Assembly: GCA_029779375.1 (NCBI GenBank)
Contig: JAKPAR010000219.1
Coordinates: 1-21,441, forward strand
From: Bacillota bacterium
GTDB taxonomy: Bacteria > Bacillota > Clostridia > Tissierellales > Sporanaerobacteraceae
DNA: 21,441 nt
Direction: 5' to 3'
The position numbers and the translations under genes are program-made. Positions 8,044 to 17,059 of the stretch are shown here, one piece after another. The notes beneath the pieces were generated by a model. That model saw only the letters and a program-made list of their open reading frames with translations. It was not told the origin of the DNA and searched no databases. How positions within the stretch are numbered: the stretch's first letter is position 1; every line of letters begins with the position of its first letter.

Positions 8044-8668
8044 AGTTAGATTCTATTACGACTCTTCTATAAGGTTCTTCACCTTCACTGTGAGTTGTTA
8101 CACCTTCAACATTTTGAAGTGCCGAATGAATAATTCTCCTCTCATAAGGATTCATAGGCTCAAGTCTCACAGGTCTTTTGCTGTATTTAGCTTTGTCAGC
8201 CATTTTATGAGCAAGTCTAATCAATGTTTCTTCTCTTTTCTTTCTATAACCTTTAGTATCTACCAATACCTTGATGTAATTCTCCCTATCTTTATTCACT
8301 ATTAAACTCAATAAATATTGAACTGCATCTAAAGTATTTCCTCTTCTACCTATTAAAATACCCATATCTGTAGAACTTATATCATCTATATCAACATATA
8401 ATGTAGAGTTCTTTCTCTTGACATTACTTCTTGCACTAATTCCCATACTATTCATAAGCATATCTACAAAGTTTTCTGCAATTTCTACAGGATCACTTAC
8501 AACTGTAACTTTTACCTTGGCATCCTTAGCTCCAATAAGTCCAAACAAACCTTTACTTGGTTCTTCAACAATCTCAGTATATACATCTTCCCTGTCAACA
8601 CCTAACTCTCTCACAGCTTCTTCAATAGCATCTTCTACCGTTTTAGATACTTTAACAACAGACCTCAT
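8042..8668 (-). CDS. khpB: RNA-binding protein KhpB (Jag, SpoIIIJ-associated), 208 aa
   Basis: KhpB/Jag is a cytoplasmic RNA-binding protein found next to yidC in most Firmicutes; in streptococci it pairs with KhpA and affects cell elongation. The three expected domains are present in order: Jag-N (about 4-53, with the PSKGLFGLIGAKDAKV motif), a KH domain with the GRRG loop (107-110, in GILIGRRGNTLDAVQ), and an R3H domain with Arg177 and His181 and the PMNPYERR motif just before. The ATG at 8668 lies seven bases after yidC, and its ribosome site AAGGAGGA falls inside the last codons of yidC. Length is typical of clostridial members. Targets are not known from the sequence. Confidence 0.96.
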   Translation of the reverse strand: MRSVVKVSKTVEDAIEEAVRELGVDREDVYTEIVEEPSKGLFGLIGAKDAKVKVTVVSDPVEIAENFVDMLMNSMGISARSNVKRKNSTLYVDIDDISSTDMGILIGRRGNTLDAVQYLLSLIVNKDRENYIKVLVDTKGYRKKREETLIRLAHKMADKAKYSKRPVRLEPMNPYERRIIHSALQNVEGVTTHSEGEEPYRRVVIESN

Positions 8669-8675
8669 GTCAGTT

Positions 8676-9383
8676 TTATTCCTCCTTAATCTTACCCAAA
8701 GACCTATTAGAAATTATTTGTTGTACTATTTGGAATATATTACTTACAACCCAATACAAAGCTAAACCAGCTGGAAAAGATCTAGCTGCCCACCATATCA
8801 TAAATGGAAGAATAATATTCATAGTTTTTTGAGTGGCTTGAGTTTGAGGATCAACATTTTGACCAGTATTCATAGTTAAACTTGATATATAGGTTGTCAC
8901 AGCTGCTATCAATGGCAATCCCCATAAATATGGATCAGGTTGTTCTAAATCAGCAATCCATAAAAATGTCTTGCTTAAAGCTGCATAAATTTCTTTACTT
9001 TTAAACACATAAGTTATAGGATCTCTTAATGCATTAAAAAATCCCAATATTATTGGCAATTGAATTATAAGGATTAGACAACCAGAAAATGGATTCACTT
9101 TGTTTTCTTTATACACCTGCATAGTTTTGGCTTGCATGGTCTGTGGGTCATTTTTATATTTATCTTGAATTTCTTTCACTTTTGGTTGAATATCTTGCAT
9201 TTTTTTCATGGACTTTGTCTGACTAATTCCAATTGGAAGTAGTATAAATTTAAATATAATAGTAGTTATAATTATAGCAATAGCATAAAAAGAAATATAT
9301 TTAGGTTCAGCACCAATTTTAGAAACCAAATCATATACAAGTTTCAAAAGTGCACCTAAAGGTTTTGCAAAAAAATTTGACAT
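8676..9383 (-). CDS. yidC: Membrane protein insertase YidC/OxaA (SpoIIIJ type), 235 aa
   Basis: YidC inserts proteins into the membrane, alone or with SecYEG; one Firmicutes paralogue is needed for spore formation. Membrane segments lie at about 30-52, 98-119, 152-170 and 188-222, with a charged cytoplasmic hairpin at about 53-95. The family signature FPAGLALYWVVSNIF is at 203-217. The usual Gram-positive lipoprotein signal is absent: the protein starts MSNFFAKPLGALLKLVYDL with no lipobox, as in clostridial homologues. The positive residue in the hydrophilic groove of TM1, Arg in Bacillus SpoIIIJ, aligns here with Lys45 (FKFILLP), so the charge is kept. The ribosome site (AGGGGG) is moderate. 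It sits in the conserved rpmH-rnpA-yidD-yidC-khpB order. Confidence 0.97.
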   Translation of the reverse strand: MSNFFAKPLGALLKLVYDLVSKIGAEPKYISFYAIAIIITTIIFKFILLPIGISQTKSMKKMQDIQPKVKEIQDKYKNDPQTMQAKTMQVYKENKVNPFSGCLILIIQLPIILGFFNALRDPITYVFKSKEIYAALSKTFLWIADLEQPDPYLWGLPLIAAVTTYISSLTMNTGQNVDPQTQATQKTMNIILPFMIWWAARSFPAGLALYWVVSNIFQIVQQIISNRSLGKIKEE

Positions 9384-9397
9384 TCATTAACCCCCTA

Positions 9398-9622
9398 TCA
9401 CTTTACCGGATCATATCCTCCAGGATTAAATGGATTACATCTCAGTATTCTTTTAAAACCCATTAATCCACCTTTAAAAAAACCATACTTTTCAATAGCT
9501 TCAATAGCATATTCTGAGCAAGTTGGATAAAATCGACAGCTTCTATATGGAATAAGATATCTTGAAATAGTATTTTGATAAATTTTTATTAGCATTATCG
9601 CCACTTTTTTCACTTTTTTCAC
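9398..9622 (-). CDS. yidD: Membrane protein insertion efficiency factor YidD, 74 aa, GTG start
   Basis: YidD is a small membrane-associated protein that helps YidC-dependent insertion. The conserved core with its two cysteines ([13 protein letters not shown], about 27-39), the KYGFFKGG motif and the [12 protein letters not shown] end are all present, and length is normal. The first codon is GTG at 9622, directly after the rnpA stop (TAG-GTG), with AAGGA five bases upstream. GTGs at 9613 and 9604 and an ATG at 9595 are also in frame; 9613 has GGTGA as a possible ribosome site, so the exact start is uncertain by a few residues. Coupling with rnpA is likely. Confidence 0.96.
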   Translation of the reverse strand: MKKVKKVAIMLIKIYQNTISRYLIPYRSCRFYPTCSEYAIEAIEKYGFFKGGLMGFKRILRCNPFNPGGYDPVK

Positions 9623-9961
9623 CTATTCCTTCAACAAATGAGCAATCTTTAAAAGATGAAGCATTGCACTTTCAATTTCATCATAGGTAGACTCTTTAGC
9701 TATCTTTTTTGGTAAATATATTAAATCATAACCTGTCTTTATTTTACAAGAATTCAATCTATAAACTTCTCTCATTCTTCTCTTCACTCTATTTCTCTCT
9801 ACACTATTTCCAATCTTTTTAGTCACAGAAAAACCAATCCTATTGTATTCCAATCCATTTTTACAAATGTAGAGAACCATTAACCGATTTCCATAACTTT
9901 TTCCCTTGCTATAAACTCTTTTAAATTGAATATTACTTCTTAATTTGTACTTCTTATCCAT
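9623..9961 (-). CDS. rnpA: Ribonuclease P protein component RnpA, 112 aa
   Basis: RnpA is the basic protein subunit of RNase P that helps the RNA subunit bind and cleave the 5' leader of precursor tRNAs. The hallmark RNR motif is visible as RNRVKRRMREVYR (about 56-68), preceded by GFSVTKKIGNSVE. The N-terminus LRSNIQFKRVYSKGKSYGNR is typical. The ATG at 9961 follows AAGGAG by about seven bases. It lies 62 bases downstream of rpmH, with a hairpin over the rpmH stop that probably lowers its expression relative to the ribosomal protein. It is adjacent to yidD with no gap. Confidence 0.97.
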   Translation of the reverse strand: MDKKYKLRSNIQFKRVYSKGKSYGNRLMVLYICKNGLEYNRIGFSVTKKIGNSVERNRVKRRMREVYRLNSCKIKTGYDLIYLPKKIAKESTYDEIESAMLHLLKIAHLLKE

Positions 9962-10003
9962 TGCAATGCTCCTTAAATCAGTTTAAATGCCACATGTAAA
10001 TAA

Positions 10004-10025
10004 AAGGCCACCTATCTGCGGCCTT
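10004..10025 (-). terminator. Hairpin between rpmH and rnpA, probable attenuating terminator
   Basis: On the minus strand, AAGGCC (complement of 10020-10025) and GGCCTT (complement of 10004-10009) form a 6-bp GC-rich stem around a 10-base loop, followed by TTTTATTT. The stem includes the first bases of the rpmH stop codon. The short stem and imperfect U tract suggest partial termination, giving more L34 than RnpA from one promoter. Confidence 0.6.
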
Positions 10026-10158
10026 ATGCTGTCAATCTTTTTCTGCCTTTTCTTCTTCTTCTTCTTATAACTTCTCTACCTTGTTTAGTGCTCATTCTTT
10101 TTCTAAAACCATGTTCTTTACTTCTTTGTCTCTTTTTTGGTTGATAAGTCATTTTCAT
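10024..10158 (-). CDS. rpmH: 50S ribosomal protein L34, 44 aa
   Basis: This small gene encodes bL34, a very basic large-subunit protein. The translated N-terminus is [18 protein letters not shown] and the C-terminus is a run of Arg/Lys ending KRLTA; the TYQPKKR, HGFRKRM and GRKRLTA motifs are diagnostic, and 44 residues is the standard length. The start at 10158 is about nine bases after GGAGGAGGGG; an in-frame ATG two codons later (10152) is less well placed. It is the first minus-strand gene left of oriC and is read from a consensus sigma-A promoter at 10246-10274, with a palindromic leader in between. It heads the rpmH-rnpA-yidD-yidC-khpB set. Confidence 0.98.
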   Translation of the reverse strand: MKMTYQPKKRQRSKEHGFRKRMSTKQGREVIRRRRRKGRKRLTA

Positions 10159-10209
10159 AATCTACACCCCTCCTCCATCTATATAAATAGAAATATGTGA
10201 AAGTCAAGT

Positions 10210-10229
10210 GTTTTCTCTATATAGAAAAC
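10210..10229. repeat. Inverted repeat in the rpmH leader
   Basis: GTTTTCT (10210-10216) and AGAAAAC (10223-10229) form 7-bp arms around CTATAT; only one pair of the 20 bases breaks full symmetry. It lies just downstream of the predicted rpmH transcription start, so it is either a leader hairpin or a binding site for a dimeric regulator. No known regulator motif is matched with confidence. Confidence 0.6.
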
Positions 10230-10245
10230 GTAAATACTACTATTG

Positions 10246-10274
10246 ATTATAGTTGTAGCTACAATTAATGTCAA
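10246..10274 (-). promoter_or_regulatory. Consensus sigma-A promoter for rpmH
   Basis: On the minus strand there is a perfect TTGACA (complement of 10269-10274), a 17-bp spacer and a perfect TATAAT (complement of 10246-10251). The start point would be near 10239, giving a leader of about 80 bases before rpmH. The spacer contains the 12-bp perfect palindrome TTGTAGCTACAA (10253-10264). Confidence 0.85.
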
Positions 10275-10328
10275 GAATTTTAGCTCATATAAAAAATAAC
10301 AAAATAAAAATCAACAGCTTGTTTTTAT

Positions 10329-10675
10329 TGTGGATAACTTTATATTTTTCATTGATACTTATCCACTTTTTTGATATCATTAAAAGGGAGTGTGAATTAA
10401 AAAAAAATTTATCAACTTTTCCACACTTATTCACAATTTGTGGATAGTTTGTGGATAGTTTATATGTTTTTTTATTTTAAATCTTTTAAAACTTGCTATT
10501 TTCAAAATCTTTATCCACATATTTTTATTTTAACATCTTGTGGATAAATAAAAAATATATACTTTTTATTTAATATTCACATTTTATCAATAGCTTATCC
10601 ACAAAAATTTTTTTTATGATTCATTATAAAAAATAATTTCAAATACATAGTGTTTGTGGATAATTTTGTTGATAA
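10329..10675. other. oriC: oriC upstream DnaA-box cluster
   Basis: The 583-base gap between rpmH and dnaA is extremely AT-rich and carries a dense set of DnaA boxes. Perfect TTATCCACA (either strand) occurs at 10329-10337 (minus), 10511-10519 (plus), 10539-10547 (minus), 10595-10603 (plus) and 10655-10663 (minus). One-mismatch boxes are at 10359-10367, 10417-10425, 10427-10435, 10439-10447, 10450-10458 and 10667-10675. Several are spaced 10-12 bp apart, so they lie on the same helix face. Together with the cluster after dnaA this is a bipartite origin of the Bacillus type. No coding sequence is visible in the gap; its left 100 bases hold the rpmH leader and promoter. Confidence 0.93.
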
Positions 10676-10696
10676 TTTTTTTATTTTAGTTATAAA
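10669..10696 (+). promoter_or_regulatory. Candidate dnaA promoter overlapping a DnaA box
   Basis: TTGATA (10669-10674), a 16-bp spacer and TATAAA (10691-10696) lie about 45 bases before the dnaA start. The -35 box lies inside a one-mismatch DnaA box (10667-10675), with a perfect box at 10655. Bound DnaA should therefore interfere with RNA polymerase, which would give the autoregulation known for dnaA in other bacteria. Confidence 0.6.
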
Positions 10697-10741
10697 CATT
10701 TTATATTTGGCAATAATTTCTTAATAAATAGGAGGGTTGAA

Positions 10742-12076
10742 ATGAATTCTAATTTAGAAAGTATTTGGAATGATACTTTAAAAATAATAAAAGTAGAAAT
10801 GACAGAAGTCAGTTTTAATACTTGGCTTAAATCAACTGAACCTGTTTCTATTTCAGAAGACAATATTGTTCTAGCTGCTCCAAATGAATTTACAAAGAGT
10901 ATATTGGAAGGAAGATACGTAAATCTCATAAAAAACGCAATAAAACAAGTTACAGACAATGACTACAATATACAATTTATAATTCCAGGAGAAGAAATAT
11001 CTACAAATATAGGACAAACTTCTGTTATAGAGAATAATGACAATTCTAACAGAGGACAATTAAATCCCAAATATACCTTTGATACTTTTGTCATCGGCAA
11101 TAGCAATAGATTTGCTCATGCTGCTAGTTTAGCAGTAGCTGAAGCTCCTGCCCAAGCATACAATCCATTATTTATATATGGAGGAGTAGGACTTGGAAAA
11201 ACCCATTTAATGCATGCCATTGGACATTATATATTAAATCAAGATCCCCAATCCAAGGTCGTATATGTATCTAGTGAAAAATTCACCAATGAACTTATAA
11301 ACTCTATTAGAGATGATAGAAATGATGAATTTAGAAACAGATATAGAAATGTAGATGTACTTTTAATTGATGATATTCAATTTATAGCTGGAAAAGAAAG
11401 AACTCAAGAAGAATTTTTCCATACATTTAATGCTCTCCATGAAGCAAATAAACAAATAATAATATCTAGTGATAGACCTCCAAAAGAAATACCTACATTA
11501 GAAGATAGACTTAGATCTCGTTTTGAATGGGGACTTATAGCAGATATACAACCACCAGATTTAGAAACTAGAATAGCAATTTTAAAGAAAAAAGCAAAAG
11601 TAGAAAATATAGATGTTGAAAATGATGTAATGCTATATATAGCTACAAAAATTCAATCAAATATAAGAGAACTTGAAGGAGCACTTATAAGAATTGTTGC
11701 ATACTCTTCCTTAACCAACAAGAAAGTAACAGTAGAATTAGCAGAAGAAGCACTAAAAGATATTATTTCAAGTTCCAAGCCCAGAGAAATAACCGTAGAT
11801 TTAATAAAAGAAACAGTTTCTAAAGAATTCAATATAAAAATAGAAGACTTCAATTCCAAAAAAAGAACTAGATCTATTGCACATCCCAGACAAGTAGCCA
11901 TGTATTTATGTAGGGAACTGACAGATTTATCACTTCCAAAAATAGGGGATGAATTTGGAGGAAGAGATCATACCACTGTTATCCACGCTTGTGACAAGAT
12001 ATCAGCTGATATAAAAGCTGATCCAAACTTCAAAAGAAAAGTAGAAAATGTAATAAGTCAAATAAAAGGCGAATAA
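10742..12076 (+). CDS. dnaA: Chromosomal replication initiator protein DnaA, 444 aa
   Basis: DnaA binds DnaA boxes in oriC, forms an ATP-dependent filament, melts the origin and loads the helicase. Domain I spans about 1-80 ([21 protein letters not shown]), followed by a short linker. The AAA+ domain begins near 110 ([19 protein letters not shown]) with Walker [10 protein letters not shown] (147-155), Walker B VLLIDD (206-211) and the arginine-finger region [10 protein letters not shown] (256-265). The DNA-binding domain has the helix-turn-helix and the DnaA signature [11 protein letters not shown] (406-416). Length is typical. The ATG follows AGGAGGG by six bases. It is the first plus-strand gene right of the strand switch, with DnaA boxes on both sides and a candidate promoter that overlaps one. 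Confidence 0.99.
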   Translation: MNSNLESIWNDTLKIIKVEMTEVSFNTWLKSTEPVSISEDNIVLAAPNEFTKSILEGRYVNLIKNAIKQVTDNDYNIQFIIPGEEISTNIGQTSVIENNDNSNRGQLNPKYTFDTFVIGNSNRFAHAASLAVAEAPAQAYNPLFIYGGVGLGKTHLMHAIGHYILNQDPQSKVVYVSSEKFTNELINSIRDDRNDEFRNRYRNVDVLLIDDIQFIAGKERTQEEFFHTFNALHEANKQIIISSDRPPKEIPTLEDRLRSRFEWGLIADIQPPDLETRIAILKKKAKVENIDVENDVMLYIATKIQSNIRELEGALIRIVAYSSLTNKKVTVELAEEALKDIISSSKPREITVDLIKETVSKEFNIKIEDFNSKKRTRSIAHPRQVAMYLCRELTDLSLPKIGDEFGGRDHTTVIHACDKISADIKADPNFKRKVENVISQIKGE

Positions 12077-12088
12077 TCAACAAAAAAA

Positions 12089-12266
12089 TGTAGATAAGTT
12101 GTTCATAGAATGTGTATATATGCTGTTTTCAAAATAGCTTTTTTATTGTGGATAAATCTCATCTAAATAAAAAACTTATTAACATGTTATTAAATCGTTT
12201 AAATTTGTAAAATATAAGTTTTAAACACACTTATCCACATATAAACAGTCCCTACTACTATTACTA
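12089..12266. other. oriC: oriC downstream part with basal unwinding site (DnaA boxes plus DnaA-trio)
   Basis: The 248-base dnaA-dnaN gap carries perfect DnaA boxes at 12147-12155 (minus) and 12231-12239 (plus) and a one-mismatch box at 12089-12097. The plus-oriented box is followed after 12 bases, through a short GC-rich patch (GTCCC, 12249-12253, shared with the first triplet), by CTACTACTATTACTA (12252-12266). On the complementary strand this reads as five consecutive DnaA-trio triplets, 3'-GAT GAT GAT AAT GAT-5'. AT-rich DNA follows. The arrangement of box, GC patch, trios and AT-rich DNA is that of the Bacillus subtilis basal unwinding system, so strand opening most likely begins here. 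The rest of the gap holds the dnaN leader; I could not define its promoter. Confidence 0.88.
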
Positions 12267-12324
12267 ATGTATTTTAATCATTCTATCTCTCTATAAAGAA
12301 CCAAAAAAAAGGAGGAATTTTCAA

Positions 12325-13431
12325 TTGAGAATACAAATAGAACAAAGTAAATTAGCTAAATATGTAAATATAGTTCAAAAAGGTATTTCTAGCAAGACAA
12401 CACTACCTATATTGGATGGAATCTTATTGGAAACAGTTGATGGAAAGCTTAAACTTACAGGTACGGATTTAGAAATAGGAATAGAATCTTATGTGGACGC
12501 AAATATATATGAAGAAGGTTCTATAGTTATAAATTCTAGATTGTTTGGAGATATAGTAAGAAAACTGCCAAATGATTTAATAGATATAAAAACAGATGAA
12601 AATAAAATAAATATAAGCTGTAGAAGTTCAGAATTCAATTTAATAGGCAATCCATCTATTGAATATCCTGAATTGCCTACATTGATAGATCAATTATCTA
12701 TAAATATACCTAAAGATTTATTAAAGAATATCATAAGACAAACAGTTTTTGCTACAACTCAAGATGAAACAAGACCAATTCTTACAGGAGTATTGTTTGA
12801 AATAAATGGAAACAATGCTTCTTTTGTGGCACTTGATGGATATAGATTAGCTTTAAGAAATATTAAAGTGAATTCAAATGAGGATATGAAAGTAGTTGTT
12901 CCAGGAAAAACTTTAAATGAGTTAAACAAAATACTTGAAGATGAAGAAGATGATGTAAAAATTGTTTTAACTCCTGGACATATAGTTTTTGACTTAGGTG
13001 ATACTGTGGTATTTTCAAGATTGTTGGAAGGTCAATTTTTAAACTATAGAGATATTATAAGAGAAGAGCATAAAACTAAAGTTAAAGTAAATAGAAAAGA
13101 ACTTCAAGATAGTTTGGAAAGAGCTTCTCTTTTAGCTAAAGAAGAAAAAGCTAATCTTGTTAAGTTAAATTTAATTGAAGATAAAATTATAATAAAATCT
13201 AATTCTGAAATAGGAAATGTAAATGAGGAATTGCCTGTGGAAATAGATGGAGAAGATGTAAAAATTGCCTTTAATTCTAAATATATAATAGATGGTATAA
13301 AGGCCATAGATGCAGAAGAAGTAGAGATGTCTTTCATGGGTAGTTTAAATCCTTGTATTATTAAACCACTAGGAGAAGAAAATTATATTTATTTGGTATT
13401 GCCAGTAAGACTTGCTAAGGATGACTATTAG
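12325..13431 (+). CDS. dnaN: DNA polymerase III sliding clamp (beta subunit) DnaN, 368 aa, TTG start
   Basis: DnaN forms the ring-shaped dimer that tethers the replicative polymerase and recruits repair and mismatch proteins. The N-terminus MRIQIEQSKLAKYVNIVQKGISSKTT, the TRPILTGVLFE and VALDGYRLA motifs of the central domain, and the C-terminal end IYLVLPVRL are all typical, with three similar domains of about 120 residues. The start codon is TTG at 12325, eight to nine bases after AAGGAGGA. No ATG lies near, and the conserved N-terminus begins exactly there. It follows the unwinding region of oriC, which forms part of its leader. Confidence 0.98.
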   Translation: MRIQIEQSKLAKYVNIVQKGISSKTTLPILDGILLETVDGKLKLTGTDLEIGIESYVDANIYEEGSIVINSRLFGDIVRKLPNDLIDIKTDENKINISCRSSEFNLIGNPSIEYPELPTLIDQLSINIPKDLLKNIIRQTVFATTQDETRPILTGVLFEINGNNASFVALDGYRLALRNIKVNSNEDMKVVVPGKTLNELNKILEDEEDDVKIVLTPGHIVFDLGDTVVFSRLLEGQFLNYRDIIREEHKTKVKVNRKELQDSLERASLLAKEEKANLVKLNLIEDKIIIKSNSEIGNVNEELPVEIDGEDVKIAFNSKYIIDGIKAIDAEEVEMSFMGSLNPCIIKPLGEENYIYLVLPVRLAKDDY

Positions 13432-13448
13432 AAAGAAGGGGTTAAAGT

Positions 13449-13658
13449 ATGAAAGAAATTAAAATTGATACTGAATATATAAAGCTCGATCAATTTTTAA
13501 AATATATAGGTGTAGTACAAACAGGAGGTCAAGGAAAGATATTGATAGAAGAAAAAAATGTTGAAATAAATGGAGAAGTGGTTACAGAAAGAGGAAAGAA
13601 AATAAGAAGAGGAGATAAAATAAAAATAAAAGGTGTAGATGATTTTGTTGTGATATAA
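13449..13658 (+). CDS. yaaA: S4-domain RNA-binding protein YaaA, 69 aa
   Basis: This is the small S4-like protein found between dnaN and recF in many Firmicutes. The S4 fold is visible as IKLDQFLKYIGVVQTGGQGKILIEEKNVEINGE followed by RGKKIRRGDKI. In Bacillus the homologue has been linked to 50S ribosome assembly; a precise role here is inferred. Length is normal. The ATG follows AGAAGGGG by about nine bases and lies 17 bases after dnaN. Confidence 0.93.
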   Translation: MKEIKIDTEYIKLDQFLKYIGVVQTGGQGKILIEEKNVEINGEVVTERGKKIRRGDKIKIKGVDDFVVI

Positions 13659-13689
13659 TATTATGGGCCTTGTTTAAGGAGTGTTATAA

Positions 13690-14793
13690 TTGTATGTAGA
13701 GAGTATTAATCTCATAAATTTCAGAAATTATGTGAAAGTAGATGTAGATTTTAACAGCAGAGTCAATATATTTTTAGGCAAAAATGCACAGGGAAAGACA
13801 AATTTACTTGAATCTATATATATTTGTTCTTTTGGAAAATCTTTTCGTACCAATAGAGATAGAGATATGATAAATTTTAAAAAAGATAAATGTTATATAG
13901 GAGCTAAAACGGTTGGTAAAGATATAAATAAATTTATAGAAATAAAGATGGAAATAGATAAACCAAAAAGGATAAGAATAAATAAAATAGAACTTGAAAA
14001 AAATAGAGAACTTTTCAGTGGATTGAATGTAGTTATATTTTCTCCTGAAGACTTGAAAATAATAAAAGATGGACCTTATGAGAGAAGAAATTTTTTAGAT
14101 AGAGAAATATCGCAATTAAAACCTGTATATAAATACAATTTAAACAGATATAATAAAATTCTTATTCAAAGAAATAATCTTTTAAAAAACACCAAAAATA
14201 TTGAAGAAAATAGTCAATTAATTGAAATATTTGATTTTCAATTAGCTAAGATAGGTACAGATATTTTAATTGAAAGAGTTAAATTCACAGAAAAATTATC
14301 TATTATAGCAAATAGAATTCATAAAAGCATAACTAATGGAGAAGAGCAATTGTCATTAAATTATATGTCTAATGTAGATATAAATTCTAAAAATAAAAAT
14401 TTAATTGAAAAAGATTTTAGAGAAAAACTAAAAAAGAACTTAAAAAGTGATGTATTTAGAGGAAATACAGAAACTGGACCTCACAGAGATGATATAGAAA
14501 TATATATAAATGATATAGATTCTAAAATATTTGCTTCTCAAGGACAACAAAGAACAGCTATATTGTCTATGAAATTGGCAGAGATAGATCTTATACAAGA
14601 TGAAAAAGGAGATTCTCCAGTATTACTATTAGATGATGTACTTTCAGAGCTTGATAGCAATAGAAGAAAATATTTGTTAGATACCTTCAAGGAATTACAA
14701 ATTATAATTACTTCTACTGATACTATTGATTTAAAGGAATTTGAGGGACTTGATAAAAAGATTTTTTATATAGAAAATGGAAAAGTAATTTAA
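13690..14793 (+). CDS. recF: DNA replication and repair protein RecF, 367 aa, TTG start
   Basis: RecF is an SMC-like ATPase that, with RecO and RecR, loads RecA at single-strand gaps and stalled forks. The N-terminal INLINFRNY motif is followed by Walker A GKNAQGKTN (30-38). The ABC signature region is FASQGQQRTAILSMKLAE, Walker B is PVLLLDDVLSELD, and GPHRDD precedes them; all are intact. The start codon is TTG at 13690, about eight bases after AAGGAG, and the conserved N-terminus begins at once. The ATG at 13694 is out of frame. Spacing from yaaA is 31 bases, with no terminator. Confidence 0.97.
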   Translation: MYVESINLINFRNYVKVDVDFNSRVNIFLGKNAQGKTNLLESIYICSFGKSFRTNRDRDMINFKKDKCYIGAKTVGKDINKFIEIKMEIDKPKRIRINKIELEKNRELFSGLNVVIFSPEDLKIIKDGPYERRNFLDREISQLKPVYKYNLNRYNKILIQRNNLLKNTKNIEENSQLIEIFDFQLAKIGTDILIERVKFTEKLSIIANRIHKSITNGEEQLSLNYMSNVDINSKNKNLIEKDFREKLKKNLKSDVFRGNTETGPHRDDIEIYINDIDSKIFASQGQQRTAILSMKLAEIDLIQDEKGDSPVLLLDDVLSELDSNRRKYLLDTFKELQIIITSTDTIDLKEFEGLDKKIFYIENGKVI

Positions 14794-14810
14794 AAAAGGA
14801 GCTAGATACA

Positions 14811-17014
<2,204 letters not shown>

Positions 17015-17059
17015 AAAATTTAAAATTTATTTATGTACTGGATTTTAAGGAGGTTTATG

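Noticed and set aside
8418..8765. 115-codon plus-strand frame opposite jag and the end of yidC
   Set aside because: Antisense shadow with low-complexity Ser/Thr/Leu composition; both underlying genes are certain.
10178..10206. Second promoter for rpmH (TTGACT-18-TATAGA on the minus strand)
   Set aside because: Its start point would fall inside the rpmH ribosome site, leaving almost no leader.
10236..10245. CTACTATTG-like DnaA-trio near the rpmH promoter
   Set aside because: Only two to three triplets, with no DnaA box or GC patch beside it; the nearest box is about 85 bases away.
12176..12189. TTATTAACA with the palindrome TAACATGTTA after dnaA
   Set aside because: Two mismatches to a DnaA box, and a 10-bp palindrome is expected by chance in DNA this AT-rich.
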